A stretch of 20,293 nt of DNA from Moraxellaceae bacterium UBA2031 (GCA_002333145.1 DDBN01000075.1:1-20293), one strand, 5' to 3'; positions 1-8,908 are shown, counted from the stretch's first letter. The notes: generated from the letters alone by a model not told the origin. Numbers and translations: made by a program.

Positions 1-324
1 GATTGGGGCCGCGCCAAGAACGAGCCCTTTGAATCGGGCATCGTCTCCCAAGGCACTGCGCATCTGCGTATGTCTGCCAAGTTTTACCTAATAGCCATGT
101 TCTTCGTTATTTTCGACGTAGAAGCACTGTATCTTTATGCGTGGGCCGTCTCCGTGCGTGAGTCTGGCTGGACTGGCTTTATCGAAGTTTCCATCTTTAT
201 CGGCGTACTCTTGGCCGGTCTTGTCTATATCTGGCGCATTGGTGCCCTTGAGTGGGCTCCCGCCCAACGCAAGCGCCGCGCTGAACGCGAAGCTGCCCGT
301 CGCGCCCGGGAGTCCCAGACATGA
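1..324 (+). CDS. nuoA: NADH-quinone oxidoreductase subunit A (5' partial)
   Basis: Small membrane subunit of respiratory complex I, at the junction between the quinone-reducing and proton-pumping parts. The window opens inside the gene, with reading frame beginning at base 1, so the first transmembrane segment and the start codon are missing and 107 residues are visible. The visible part begins with the NuoA loop leading to the FESG motif, then SAKFYLIAMFFVIFDVEALY with the conserved acidic residues of the second helix, then a third hydrophobic helix (IFIGVLLAGLVYIWRIGALEW) and a basic C-terminal tail. This follows E. coli NuoA closely. Its stop overlaps the nuoB start as ATGA, the usual nuo operon order. 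The operon promoter must lie to the left of the window, so nothing can be said about regulation. Confidence 0.97.
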   Translation, partial: DWGRAKNEPFESGIVSQGTAHLRMSAKFYLIAMFFVIFDVEALYLYAWAVSVRESGWTGFIEVSIFIGVLLAGLVYIWRIGALEWAPAQRKRRAEREAARRARESQT

Positions 325-998
325 AATACACCCTCAGTCGTATTGATCCGAATGCTGCCAATGACCGCTACCCGGTTCAGCAAAAGCAGACCGGCGTCAG
401 TGACCCAATAGAAGATCAGGTTCACAAGAACATTTTCATGGGCAAGCTGGAAGATATCATCCACTCGTCTGTGAACTGGGGCCGCAAAAACTCGCTCTGG
501 CCATACAACTTTGGCCTGTCCTGCTGCTACGTAGAGATGGCCACGGCCTTTACCTCCCCGCACGATCTTGCCCGCTTTGGCGCCGAAGTGATTCGCGCCT
601 CGCCGCGTCAGGCCGACCTGATGGTGATTGCCGGCACCTGCTTTGTGAAGATGGCTCCTGTGATTCAGCGCTTGTATGAACAGATGCTGGAGCCAAAGTG
701 GGTGATCTCGATGGGAGCCTGCTCCAACTCTGGCGGCATGTACGATATTTATTCCGTAGTACAGGGCGTCGACAAGTTTCTTCCTGTCGACGTCTATGTT
801 CCGGGTTGCCCGCCCCGCCCTGAGGCTTTTTTGCAGGCACTGATGTTGCTGCAGGATTCGATTGGCCAAGAGCGCCGCCCACTGTCATGGACAGTAGGCG
901 AACAGGGTGTGTATCGCCCGGAGATGCAGCCCGAGCGCGATCGCAAGCACGAAAGCCGTATTGCGGTGACCAATCTGCGCACTCCAGACCAGGTTTGA
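321..998 (+). CDS. nuoB: NADH-quinone oxidoreductase subunit B
   Basis: 225-residue peripheral subunit of complex I that holds cluster N2, the last [4Fe-4S] centre, which passes electrons to quinone. The ligand cysteines are visible: the adjacent pair C68-C69 in FGLSCCYVEMAT, C134 in SMGACSNSGG and C163 in VPGCPPRPEA, each five positions later than in E. coli NuoB. The C-terminus (RIAVTNLRTPDQV) also matches the enterobacterial protein. The ATG at 321 overlaps the nuoA stop and is preceded by GGGAG at 308-312. Unlike its neighbours it is followed by a 46-base gap before nuoCD, and that gap holds a strong hairpin. Length and motifs are standard and no disruption is seen. Confidence 0.98.
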   Translation: MKYTLSRIDPNAANDRYPVQQKQTGVSDPIEDQVHKNIFMGKLEDIIHSSVNWGRKNSLWPYNFGLSCCYVEMATAFTSPHDLARFGAEVIRASPRQADLMVIAGTCFVKMAPVIQRLYEQMLEPKWVISMGACSNSGGMYDIYSVVQGVDKFLPVDVYVPGCPPRPEAFLQALMLLQDSIGQERRPLSWTVGEQGVYRPEMQPERDRKHESRIAVTNLRTPDQV

Positions 999-1003
999 TC
1001 GGT

Positions 1004-1024
1004 GGGCGCGCATGGTGTGCGCCC
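1004..1024 (+). promoter_or_regulatory. Intercistronic hairpin between nuoB and nuoCD
   Basis: GGGCGCGCA (1004-1012) can pair with TGTGCGCCC (1016-1024) around a TGG loop, giving nine pairs of which one is G-U. It begins 5 bases after the nuoB stop and ends 20 bases before the nuoCD ATG. No T-run follows, so it is not an intrinsic terminator. An effect on mRNA stability or processing, or on translation of nuoCD (which has only a weak ribosome binding site), is inference. Confidence 0.5.
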
Positions 1025-1044
1025 CGAAATGACAGTATTGAATA

Positions 1045-2808
1045 ATGGCTGACAACACTCCCCTGCCGTCGGAGCCCGCTGTTGTAAGCGAGCTGATGAC
1101 TCAATTCGGATCGGAAGTCTGCACCGTGCAGACTACTCTGGATCGTGTTCCCACGCTTTGGGTATCACGCGAGCGTCTGACCGAAGTGCTGCGCTTTCTG
1201 CGCAACCTGCCCAAGCCTTATGTGATGTTGTATGACCTGTCAGCAATTGATGAGCGTCTGCGCAAGCACCGTCAGGGCCAGCCTGCATCTGACTTCACCG
1301 TGTTTTATCACCTGCTCTCTATTGAGCGTAACAGTGATGTTCGCATCAAAGTTGCACTGAAGGCCGATGACCTGAATCTGCCCACGTCTATTCCTATCTG
1401 GCCGAATGCCAACTGGTACGAACGCGAAGTCTGGGATTTATTTGGTATCACGTTTGCCGGGCACCCTTTACTGACCCGTATTCTGCTGCCACGTAACTGG
1501 ACTGGCCACCCGCTATGCAAAGATTATCCTGCACGCGCCACCGAGTTTGATCCGTTCATGCTCGACGCGGCCAAGCAAGATGCAGAGCAAGAAGCGTTGC
1601 GCTTCAACCCCGAAGAATGGGGCATGAAGAAAGGTACTGAGCATGAGGACTATATGTTCCTCAACTTAGGCCCCAACCACCCTTCTGCGCATGGTGCCTT
1701 CCGAATTGTGCTGCAGCTCGACGGTGAAGAAATCGTCGACTGCGTACCAGACATCGGCTATCACCATCGCGGCGCCGAAAAAATGGCCGAGCGCCAAACT
1801 TGGCACAGCTATATTCCTTACACCGACCGCATCGATTATCTCGGCGGCGTAATGAACAATATGCCCTACGTGCTGGCCGTGGAAAAACTGGCCGGCATCG
1901 AAGTGCCTGATCGTGTGAAAACCATTCGCGTGATGCTGTCAGAATTTTTCCGCATTACCTCGCACTTACTCTTCCTGGGCACTTACATTCAGGACGTAGG
2001 CGGGATGACGCCGATCTTCTTTATGTTCACCGATCGCCAAAAAGCATACGACGTGATTGAAGCTATTACCGGCTTCCGTATGCACCCGGCCTGGTTCCGT
2101 ATTGGCGGCGTGGCGCACGATCTGCCGAAGGGCTGGGATCGCTTGGTGCGTGACTTCCTTGACTGGATGCCTAAGCGTCTCGATGAGTACGAAAAGGCCG
2201 CTATGAAAAATGGCATCCTGCGAGCCCGTACTATCGATGTGGCGCAATACAACTCGAAGGAAGCACTGGAATGGGGTGTGACTGGCCCTGGCCTGCGTGC
2301 AACCGGCATCGACTATGACCTGCGTAAAGCGCGACCATATTCCGGTTATGAAAACTTCGACTTTGAAGTGCCGCTGGCCCACAACGGTGATGCTTACGAC
2401 CGTGGCATGGTGCGTCTGGAAGAAATGCGCCAGAGCCTGCGTATTATTCGCCAGTGTCTCGAAAATATGCCGGCCGGCCCATACAAGGCCGATCATCCGC
2501 TCACGGTGCCGCCACCCAAAGAACAAACCCTGCAACACATTGAGACGCTCATCACGCACTTCTTGAGCGTGTCATGGGGCCCCATCATGCCAGCGGGCGA
2601 GTCCAGTCAGATGATTGAAGCCACCAAGGGCATCAACAGCTACTACCTCATCTCTGACAAGAGCACGATGAGCTACCGCACCCGTATTCGTACACCGAGC
2701 TACCCGCATCTGCAGCAGATTCCTTCGGTGATTCGCGGCAGCATGATTCCCGACCTTATTGCCTATCTTGCGTCCATCGATTTTGTGATGGCCGATGTGG
2801 ACCGTTAA
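1045..2808 (+). CDS. nuoC: NADH-quinone oxidoreductase fused subunit C/D
   Basis: 587-residue fusion of the complex I peripheral subunits NuoC (roughly residues 20-165) and NuoD (roughly 203-587), often written nuoCD. The NuoC part has the signature region NWYEREVWDLFGITFAGHPL near residues 123-142. The NuoD part starts with FLNLGPNHPSAHG, containing the conserved quinone-site histidine (H216), followed by GYHHRGAEKMAERQTW and IDYLGG, whose tyrosine (about Y265) corresponds to the quinone-contacting tyrosine known from other complex I structures. It ends in DFVMADVDR, as is usual for the fused form. The fusion is known from E. coli, Pseudomonas and related gammaproteobacteria and is a main reason for assigning the window to that class. 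The start at 1045 gives a sensible N-terminus but has no clear ribosome binding site. Confidence 0.97.
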   Translation: MADNTPLPSEPAVVSELMTQFGSEVCTVQTTLDRVPTLWVSRERLTEVLRFLRNLPKPYVMLYDLSAIDERLRKHRQGQPASDFTVFYHLLSIERNSDVRIKVALKADDLNLPTSIPIWPNANWYEREVWDLFGITFAGHPLLTRILLPRNWTGHPLCKDYPARATEFDPFMLDAAKQDAEQEALRFNPEEWGMKKGTEHEDYMFLNLGPNHPSAHGAFRIVLQLDGEEIVDCVPDIGYHHRGAEKMAERQTWHSYIPYTDRIDYLGGVMNNMPYVLAVEKLAGIEVPDRVKTIRVMLSEFFRITSHLLFLGTYIQDVGGMTPIFFMFTDRQKAYDVIEAITGFRMHPAWFRIGGVAHDLPKGWDRLVRDFLDWMPKRLDEYEKAAMKNGILRARTIDVAQYNSKEALEWGVTGPGLRATGIDYDLRKARPYSGYENFDFEVPLAHNGDAYDRGMVRLEEMRQSLRIIRQCLENMPAGPYKADHPLTVPPPKEQTLQHIETLITHFLSVSWGPIMPAGESSQMIEATKGINSYYLISDKSTMSYRTRIRTPSYPHLQQIPSVIRGSMIPDLIAYLASIDFVMADVDR

Positions 2809-2812
2809 AACC

Positions 2813-3319
2813 ATGACGACTTCCAACGCAAAACTTATCGCGACTGACCGATTTCAACTTTCGGCGGAAGAACGCGCTGCCATAGAAACGTCGATTCATC
2901 ACTATGATGATCCGCGTGCCGCAACAATTGATGCGCTAAAGATCGTGCAGGAAACGCACGGTTGGGTGCCGGATGGTGCCATTTACGCCATTGCCGATGT
3001 GCTGGGAATTCCCGCCACGGATGTGGAAGGTGTGGCGACATTTTATAACCTGATTTTCCGCCAGCCCGTGGGTCGTCACGTGATTACCGTGTGCGACTCC
3101 ATTGGTTGCTACCTGACCGGCTCTGACGATCTTATTGCCGGCATCAAGCAGCACTTGGGTGTGGAACTGGGCCAGACCACGGCTGATGGCCGCTTTACGT
3201 TGCTACCGATTTGCTGTCTCGGTAATTGCGACAAAGGCCCCACGCTCATGATCGACAAGGACACCCACGGCCCAGTGGCCGTTACCGAGATTTCTTCTTT
3301 GCTGGAGCCTTACGCATGA
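2813..3319 (+). CDS. nuoE: NADH-quinone oxidoreductase subunit E
   Basis: 168-residue thioredoxin-like subunit of the NADH-oxidising module of complex I, carrying the [2Fe-2S] cluster N1a. From the chosen start the ligands are C94 and C99 in VCDSIGC and C135 and C139 in CCLGNCDKGP, the normal C-x4-C ... C-x3-C spacing; C134 is an extra neighbouring cysteine. Motifs DPRAATIDALKIVQ and VEGVATFYN are typical of the family. I chose the ATG at 2813, four bases after the nuoCD stop, because it gives an N-terminus like that of E. coli NuoE. An in-frame ATG at 2795 would overlap nuoCD by 14 bases and add six residues; neither has a strong ribosome binding site. The stop overlaps the nuoF start. Confidence 0.95.
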   Translation: MTTSNAKLIATDRFQLSAEERAAIETSIHHYDDPRAATIDALKIVQETHGWVPDGAIYAIADVLGIPATDVEGVATFYNLIFRQPVGRHVITVCDSIGCYLTGSDDLIAGIKQHLGVELGQTTADGRFTLLPICCLGNCDKGPTLMIDKDTHGPVAVTEISSLLEPYA

Positions 3320-4632
3320 GTACGGTGAAAAGCGCTGATACCCATCCGCTGACTTGGCGTCTTGATCCGACCAACCCTTGCCTCGACCTGAAAAGCTACG
3401 AGGCAAAGGAAGGTTATGCGGCACTGCGCAAAGCCATCAAGGAAATGACTCCCGCTGCTGTGCAACAGGTAGTCAAGGATTCCAACTTGCGTGGCCGTGG
3501 CGGTGCCGGTTTTCCAACAGGGGTGAAGTGGTCTCTGGTGCCCATGGGCCCGGATGCCGGCCCTAAATATCTCGTCTGCAATGCTGACGAAATGGAGCCA
3601 GGTACTTTTAAGGACCGTATGCTCATGGAGCAACTGCCACACCAGCTCATTGAGTCCATGATCGTGGCCGGCTTTGCGCTACAGGTCACTCGCGCCTACA
3701 TCTTCCTGCGCGGAGAATACATTCTGGCGGCGGAGCGCTTGAATCAGGCGATTGCTGAAGCAAAAGCCGCGGGCTATCTCGGTGAAAATATTCTTGGCTC
3801 TGGCTGGGGCATGGATCTTCATGTTCATACCGGTGCTGGTCGCTATATTTGTGGCGAAGAAACTGCACTCATCAATTCGCTGGAAGGTCGTCGCGCCAAT
3901 CCACGCGCTAAACCGCCATTCCCACAAATTGCTGGCCTGTGGGGCAAGCCAACGATCGTCAACAACGTCGAAAGTTTGAATAACATTCCCGCTATCGTGT
4001 TGCGTGGTGCGGATTGGTTCAAGGGTTTGTCGCAAGGCAAGTCGCCTGATGCTGGCACCAAAATTTACGGCATTTCTGGCAAGGCCAAGCGTACTGGTCT
4101 GTGGGAGTTGCCTATCGGTACAACGGGTGAAGAAATTCTTGAAGAATATGCTGGCGGCATGCAAGACGGCCTCAAGCTGCGTTGCTGGCTACCAGGCGGT
4201 GCCTCCACCGATTTTCTTCTGCCTGAACATCTCAAGCTGGCCATGGATTACGACACCATCATGAAAGCCGGGAGCCGTATGGGCACTGGTCTGATGATGG
4301 TCGTCGACGACAAGCAAGACATCGTGTCGGTCGTGCGTAATCTTGAGCAGTTCTTTGCGCGCGAATCCTGCGGCTGGTGTACGCCTTGCCGTGATGGCCT
4401 GCCATGGACAGTTAAGGTGCTGCAATCTCTTGAAGCCAAGACTGGCCAAGTGGGCGATATCGAATTTCTCGAAAAAATGACGCGCTTCCTTGGCCCCGGT
4501 AAGACCTTCTGTGCGCATGCGCCTGGTGCGATGGAGCCATTGCAAAGTGCGCTCAAATTTTTCCGTTCCGACTTTGAAAAAGGCATTCCGGCTGCGCTGG
4601 CAACACCGGTCGACACTGGAGTGAATGTGTAA
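3316..4632 (+). CDS. nuoF: NADH-quinone oxidoreductase subunit F (NADH- and FMN-binding)
   Basis: 438-residue flavoprotein that oxidises NADH in complex I and passes electrons from FMN to cluster N3. Visible motifs in order: LRGRGGAGFPTGVKW (about 58-72, nucleotide/FMN loop), NADEMEPGTFKDR (89-101), HTGAGRYICGEETALINSLE (171-190), and the [4Fe-4S] ligands C352, C355 and C358 in ESCGWCTPCRDG plus C399 in GKTFCAHAPG. Each is one position from E. coli NuoF numbering. The ATG at 3316 overlaps the nuoE stop as ATGA and is preceded by GGAG at 3304-3307. An upstream in-frame start near 3226 would run far into nuoE and is rejected. No irregularities seen. Confidence 0.98.
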   Translation: MSTVKSADTHPLTWRLDPTNPCLDLKSYEAKEGYAALRKAIKEMTPAAVQQVVKDSNLRGRGGAGFPTGVKWSLVPMGPDAGPKYLVCNADEMEPGTFKDRMLMEQLPHQLIESMIVAGFALQVTRAYIFLRGEYILAAERLNQAIAEAKAAGYLGENILGSGWGMDLHVHTGAGRYICGEETALINSLEGRRANPRAKPPFPQIAGLWGKPTIVNNVESLNNIPAIVLRGADWFKGLSQGKSPDAGTKIYGISGKAKRTGLWELPIGTTGEEILEEYAGGMQDGLKLRCWLPGGASTDFLLPEHLKLAMDYDTIMKAGSRMGTGLMMVVDDKQDIVSVVRNLEQFFARESCGWCTPCRDGLPWTVKVLQSLEAKTGQVGDIEFLEKMTRFLGPGKTFCAHAPGAMEPLQSALKFFRSDFEKGIPAALATPVDTGVNV

Positions 4633-7328
4633 TGGCCACAATTCATGTAGATGGCAAAGATTTCGAAGTTAATGGCGCTGACAATCTACTGCAGGCTTGT
4701 CTATCGCTGGGGCTCGACATCCCTTATTTTTGCTGGCATCCAGCACTCGGCTCCGTGGGTGCCTGCCGCCAGTGTGCGGTAAAACAGTATGCCAATGCTG
4801 ACGACACGCGTGGTCGCTTGGTAATGTCATGTATGACACCTGCCACAGACAACACATTTATCTCGATTGATGACGAGGAAGCGAAAGAATTTCGCGGGTC
4901 TGTCGTCGAATGGTTGATGACCAATCACCCGCACGACTGTCCGGTGTGTGAGGAAGGCGGTCACTGTCATCTGCAAGATATGACGGTGATGACGCAGCAC
5001 CACAAGCGTAGCTACCGCTTCAGTAAGCGCACACACGACAACCAAGATCTAGGTCCATTTTTGAATCACGAAATGAACCGCTGCATTGCCTGCTACCGTT
5101 GTGTGCGGTACTACAAAGACTATGCCGGTGGCGAAGATCTGGGTGTCTACGGCGCTCATGACAACGTCTATTTTGGCCGCGCCGAAGACGGTTTTCTGGA
5201 AAGTGAATTCTCTGGCAATCTGACTGAAGTTTGCCCTACTGGTGTGTTCACCGACAAGACTCACTCCGAGCGTTACAATCGCAAATGGGACATGCAATTT
5301 GCGCCCAGCATTTGTCAGGGTTGCTCGGTGGGCTGCAACATTTCGCCAGGTGAACGCTACGGTGAATTGCGTCGCATCGAGAATCGTTACAACGGCTCTG
5401 TTAACCACTATTTCCTCTGCGACCGTGGCCGGTTTGGCTATGGCTTCGTGAATAATGAAGATCGTCCGCAGCAGCCTGAGCTACATGTGGATGGTCAACG
5501 CCGCAAGCTGGGCACCGATGAAGCACTCGATCACGCAGCGGCCCTGATAAAAAATGGCAAGCGTGTTATCGGCATAGGCTCTCCCCGCGCAACTCTGGAA
5601 GCCAACTTTGCCCTGCGTGAACTGGTTGGCCCAGCCACCTTCTTTGCAGGAGTAAATGCCGCAGAGTGGACGCTGATCCGTCGCGTTCGTGACATCCTGC
5701 AGAATGGCCCGGCCCGTACACCATCACTGCGTGAAGTCGAAGAATGTGATGCCGCGTTTGTGATCGGCGAAGACCTTACTCAAACTGCGCCACGCATTGC
5801 TCTTGCTCTGCGCCAGACAGCCAAGACCAAGGCTCTTGCCATGGCTGCCGACAAAAAAGTGGGGGCATGGCAAGCTGAGGCCGTCCTGAATATTGCCCAG
5901 CATGAGCGTTCACCGATATTCTTGGCTAACCTGGCTCCCAGCCGTCTTGATGACATTGCAGAAGCCACAACTGTCGGCACCGCTTCCGCGGCCGCACAAC
6001 TTGGTTTTGCTGTTGCACATGCCATCGACAGCAGCGCACCCGCTACTACTGTCGATGCCGAAACGCAGACACTGGCCGCACGTATTGCGGAATGTCTGTT
6101 GGCAGCTGAACGCCCACTGGTGGTGGCGGGTACCGGTGCGGGTGAAATCGGCACGCTGGATGCTGCACTGAATATTTGTCGCGCCCTGAAAGCCCGTGGC
6201 AAAACGCCATTGATCACGCTCACCGTGCCAGAAGTGAATAGTCTGGGGTTGGCACTGATCGATGCAGAGCCACTGGAAGCCGCACTGACTCTGCTAGAAA
6301 GTGGCGAAGCAGATCGTATCGTCGTGCTGGAAAACGATCTCTATCGTCATGCTCCTGCCACTCGTGTGGATGCCGCGCTGGCCAAGGCCCGCTTACTGGT
6401 TATCGATCACCAATTCACAGCCACTGCGGCGCGCGCTGATGTGCTGCTCTCTGCTGCCAGCTTTGCGGAAGGTGATGGCACCGTAGTGAATAACGAAGGC
6501 CGCGCTCAGCGATTCTTCCAAGTCTTCGATGCCACCTACTACCGCCCAGATGCCAACATTCATGAGAGCTGGCGCTGGTTGCGCGGCGTACAGACCACTC
6601 GTGATGGTGAGCCGGTCGATTGGGATCAGCTTGATCATGCCACGCGTGCCTGTGCCGATGCTTTCCCGCTGTTAGCGGGCATCGTAAATGCAGCACCTGA
6701 TGCAGGGTTCCGTATCAAGGGCATGAAAATTGCGCGCTCACCACGGCGCTGGTCTGGCCGTACATCACTACGCGCCAACATTTCCGTGCATGAGCCACGT
6801 ACGCCGCAGGATCAAGACACGGCCCTCGCCTTCTCGATGGAAGGTTACTCGGGCCCGAACGAGCCTTCTTCTCTAATACCGTTTGCTTGGGCACCGGGCT
6901 GGAATTCGCCTCAGGCTTGGAACAAGTTCCAAGACGAAGTTGGTGGTCATCTGCGCGCGGGTGATCCGGGTGTGCGCTTGCTAGAAGCCGGTGATGTTAT
7001 TGGCTACGCCTTACCAAGCACCAGCACCCAGCACGACTGCACTCTAGTGCCGCTCTACCATATGTACGGCAGCGAAGAGCTCTCTGCAAAAGCCAAGGTG
7101 ACGGAAAGCCGTATCCCAGCCCCCTATGTGGCGCTGAATACTGCCGATGCCGCCAAGCTTGGCTTGAGCGAAGGCCAGTCCGTATCGCTGCGGGTGGGTA
7201 GCGAAGTGTTGTCGCTGCCACTGCAAATCGTGGAAATTGCCAGCAATACCGTCGGCCTGCCAGTTGGCCTGCCGGGTATGCCCTTTGTGGCTGCAGGTAG
7301 CCGTGTTCTGGTGGGAGGTGCTGCATGA
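4632..7328 (+). CDS. nuoG: NADH-quinone oxidoreductase subunit G (multi Fe-S)
   Basis: 898-residue large subunit of complex I, a member of the molybdopterin oxidoreductase superfamily without cofactor-dependent catalysis. The N-terminal region carries four clusters whose ligands can all be placed: N1b at C34, C45, C48 and C67; N5 at H99, C103, C106 and C112; N4 at C151, C154, C157 and C201; and N7 at C228, C231, C235 and C263. N7 is absent from many complex I enzymes but present in E. coli, whose numbering agrees here. The long C-terminal part (about 280-898) is the degenerate molybdopterin-like domain. The start overlaps the nuoF stop by one base (TAATG) with GGAG at 4618-4621, and the stop overlaps nuoH. 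Confidence 0.97.
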   Translation: MATIHVDGKDFEVNGADNLLQACLSLGLDIPYFCWHPALGSVGACRQCAVKQYANADDTRGRLVMSCMTPATDNTFISIDDEEAKEFRGSVVEWLMTNHPHDCPVCEEGGHCHLQDMTVMTQHHKRSYRFSKRTHDNQDLGPFLNHEMNRCIACYRCVRYYKDYAGGEDLGVYGAHDNVYFGRAEDGFLESEFSGNLTEVCPTGVFTDKTHSERYNRKWDMQFAPSICQGCSVGCNISPGERYGELRRIENRYNGSVNHYFLCDRGRFGYGFVNNEDRPQQPELHVDGQRRKLGTDEALDHAAALIKNGKRVIGIGSPRATLEANFALRELVGPATFFAGVNAAEWTLIRRVRDILQNGPARTPSLREVEECDAAFVIGEDLTQTAPRIALALRQTAKTKALAMAADKKVGAWQAEAVLNIAQHERSPIFLANLAPSRLDDIAEATTVGTASAAAQLGFAVAHAIDSSAPATTVDAETQTLAARIAECLLAAERPLVVAGTGAGEIGTLDAALNICRALKARGKTPLITLTVPEVNSLGLALIDAEPLEAALTLLESGEADRIVVLENDLYRHAPATRVDAALAKARLLVIDHQFTATAARADVLLSAASFAEGDGTVVNNEGRAQRFFQVFDATYYRPDANIHESWRWLRGVQTTRDGEPVDWDQLDHATRACADAFPLLAGIVNAAPDAGFRIKGMKIARSPRRWSGRTSLRANISVHEPRTPQDQDTALAFSMEGYSGPNEPSSLIPFAWAPGWNSPQAWNKFQDEVGGHLRAGDPGVRLLEAGDVIGYALPSTSTQHDCTLVPLYHMYGSEELSAKAKVTESRIPAPYVALNTADAAKLGLSEGQSVSLRVGSEVLSLPLQIVEIASNTVGLPVGLPGMPFVAAGSRVLVGGAA

Positions 7329-8338
7329 TCGACAGCATCATTGCTTGGTTCACACCTGAGCTCATTGCCAATTTGATTGCTGTCGGCAAAGCACTTGTGC
7401 TGCTCTTTGGCTGCGTGATCTGTGCTGCGTTGCTCAGCTTCGTCGAGCGCCGCCTGCTGGCACTGTGGCAGGACCGCTACGGCCCCAATCGCACGGGTCC
7501 CTTCGGTCTGCTGCAACTGCCTGCCGACATGGTGAAGATGTTCTTTAAGGAAGACTGGACGCCTCCCTTCGCAGACAAATTAACATTCTGGCTGGCCCCG
7601 GCTATTGCCATGAGTGCCATGCTGATCGCATTCTTGGTTGTGCCTATTACCCCAACATGGGGCGTGGCTGACATGGATGTAGGGCTGCTGTTCTTTATGG
7701 CGCTGGCAGGGCTTGGCGTTTATGCCGTGATGTTTGCTGGCTGGTCCAGCAATAACAAATACGCTCTGCTGGGAGCCATACGCTCCACCGCTCAAACACT
7801 GACGTATGAAGTGTTTATGGGTTTGGCTGTGATGGGCGTGGTGGTACAGGCCGGCTCCTTCAATCTGCGCGAGATTGTCGAAGCGCAAAAAGACATGTGG
7901 TTCATCGTTCCGCAATTTCTCGGTTTTGTAACATTTGCAATGGCCGGCGTGGCCGTTGCTCACCGTCCTCCCTTCGATCTACCGGAGGCCGAACAAGAAC
8001 TGGCTGCGGGTTACCACACCGAATATTCCGGGCTGAAGTGGGGCATGTTCTTTGTGGGAGAGTACGTGGGCGTGGTGGTGATCTCCGCCATGTTAGTCAC
8101 GCTATTCTTTGGCGGCTGGAATCCACTTCCCTTCCTTGAATTCATACCACCTTTCTTCTGGTTTGCTGGCAAGACCGCCTTTTTCATCATGTTGTTCATC
8201 CTGATTCGTGGTGCCTGGATGCGTCCTCGCTACGATCAAATGATGGATGCTGGCTGGAAAGTCTGCCTGCCGCTTACCCTGATCAATCTCTGGATAACCG
8301 GCGCCATCGTGCTCTGGCAATCCGGCGGCGCAGGCTGA
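7325..8338 (+). CDS. nuoH: NADH-quinone oxidoreductase subunit H
   Basis: 337-residue, mostly hydrophobic membrane subunit that forms much of the quinone chamber and links it to the pumping arm. Conserved regions visible: ERRLLALWQDRYGPNRTGPF near residue 41, NKYALLGAIRSTAQTLTYE (about 144-162) with the conserved membrane glutamate E162, and the cytoplasmic loop RPPFDLPEAEQELAAGYHTE (about 214-233), rich in acidic residues that are important for coupling in this family. The ATG overlaps the nuoG stop and has the strongest ribosome binding site in the operon, GGGAGG at 7313-7318, six bases away. About eight transmembrane helices are expected. Slightly longer than E. coli NuoH. Confidence 0.97.
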   Translation: MIDSIIAWFTPELIANLIAVGKALVLLFGCVICAALLSFVERRLLALWQDRYGPNRTGPFGLLQLPADMVKMFFKEDWTPPFADKLTFWLAPAIAMSAMLIAFLVVPITPTWGVADMDVGLLFFMALAGLGVYAVMFAGWSSNNKYALLGAIRSTAQTLTYEVFMGLAVMGVVVQAGSFNLREIVEAQKDMWFIVPQFLGFVTFAMAGVAVAHRPPFDLPEAEQELAAGYHTEYSGLKWGMFFVGEYVGVVVISAMLVTLFFGGWNPLPFLEFIPPFFWFAGKTAFFIMLFILIRGAWMRPRYDQMMDAGWKVCLPLTLINLWITGAIVLWQSGGAG

Positions 8339-8349
8339 GGATTCTTATT

Positions 8350-8898
8350 ATGTTTAATCAGACCAAAGCCGTTATCGTTGGTATCTACAGCCAGTTTCGT
8401 AGTCTGGTGATGGTGTTCTCGCACGCTTTCCGCAAGCGTGACACCTTGATGTACCCGGAAGTCCCCATCTACGTGCCGCCACGCTACCGTGGTCGAATTG
8501 TGCTAACGCGCGACCCGGATGGTGAGGAGCGCTGCGTAGCATGCAACCTGTGCGCCGTGGCGTGCCCGGTCGGCTGCATTTCGCTGCAAAAAGCCGAACG
8601 TGAAGATGGCCGTTGGTATCCGGAGTTTTTCCGTATCAACTTTTCGCGCTGCATTTTTTGCGGCATGTGCGAAGAAGCTTGCCCCACTACAGCCATCCAG
8701 CTAACACCTGACTTTGAAATGGCCGAATTCAATCGCCAAAATTTGGTGTACGAAAAAGAACACCTGCTGATTTCTGGCCCGGGCAAGTATCCGGACTACA
8801 ACTTCTATCGCGTTTCAGGCATGGCCATTGCTGGCAAGCCGAAGGGAGCCGCTCAGAGTGAAGCTGCCCCGATCAACGTGAAGAGCCTGCTGCCTTAA
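8350..8898 (+). CDS. nuoI: NADH-quinone oxidoreductase subunit I (2x[4Fe-4S])
   Basis: 182-residue ferredoxin-like peripheral subunit carrying clusters N6a and N6b, which relay electrons from NuoG to NuoB. The two cysteine motifs are C62, C65, C68 and C72 in RCVACNLCAVACPVGC and C101, C104, C107 and C111 in RCIFCGMCEEACP, both C-x2-C-x2-C-x3-C. An N-terminal amphipathic helix region (about 5-30) probably lies on the membrane. The C-terminus (INVKSLLP) is nearly the same as in E. coli. A GAGG at 8337-8340, overlapping the nuoH stop, serves the ATG at 8350. Standard length, no disruption. Confidence 0.98.
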   Translation: MFNQTKAVIVGIYSQFRSLVMVFSHAFRKRDTLMYPEVPIYVPPRYRGRIVLTRDPDGEERCVACNLCAVACPVGCISLQKAEREDGRWYPEFFRINFSRCIFCGMCEEACPTTAIQLTPDFEMAEFNRQNLVYEKEHLLISGPGKYPDYNFYRVSGMAIAGKPKGAAQSEAAPINVKSLLP

Positions 8899-8902
8899 GG
8901 AG
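8897..8902 (+). promoter_or_regulatory. Ribosome binding site fixing the GTG start of nuoJ
   Basis: AAGGAG overlaps the nuoI stop codon and sits six bases before the GTG at 8909. It is a near-perfect Shine-Dalgarno sequence and is the main reason for accepting a GTG start for nuoJ. Confidence 0.8.
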
Positions 8903-8908
8903 ACCGCT

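Noticed and set aside
225..869. 214-codon open frame on the minus strand opposite nuoA/nuoB
   Set aside because: It lies wholly opposite conserved nuo coding sequence, has no recognisable domain, and its low-complexity basic composition is typical of a shadow of GC-rich codons.
1966..2559. 197-codon open frame on the minus strand opposite nuoCD
   Set aside because: Antisense to the highly conserved NuoD region; no domain or convincing start signal.
3226..3315. Longer nuoF start, 30 codons upstream
   Set aside because: It would overlap nuoE heavily and add residues not seen in NuoF; the ATGA overlap at 3316 with GGAG upstream fits the operon.
3679..4164. 161-codon open frame on the minus strand opposite nuoF
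   Set aside because: Antisense to conserved NuoF motifs; no family resemblance.
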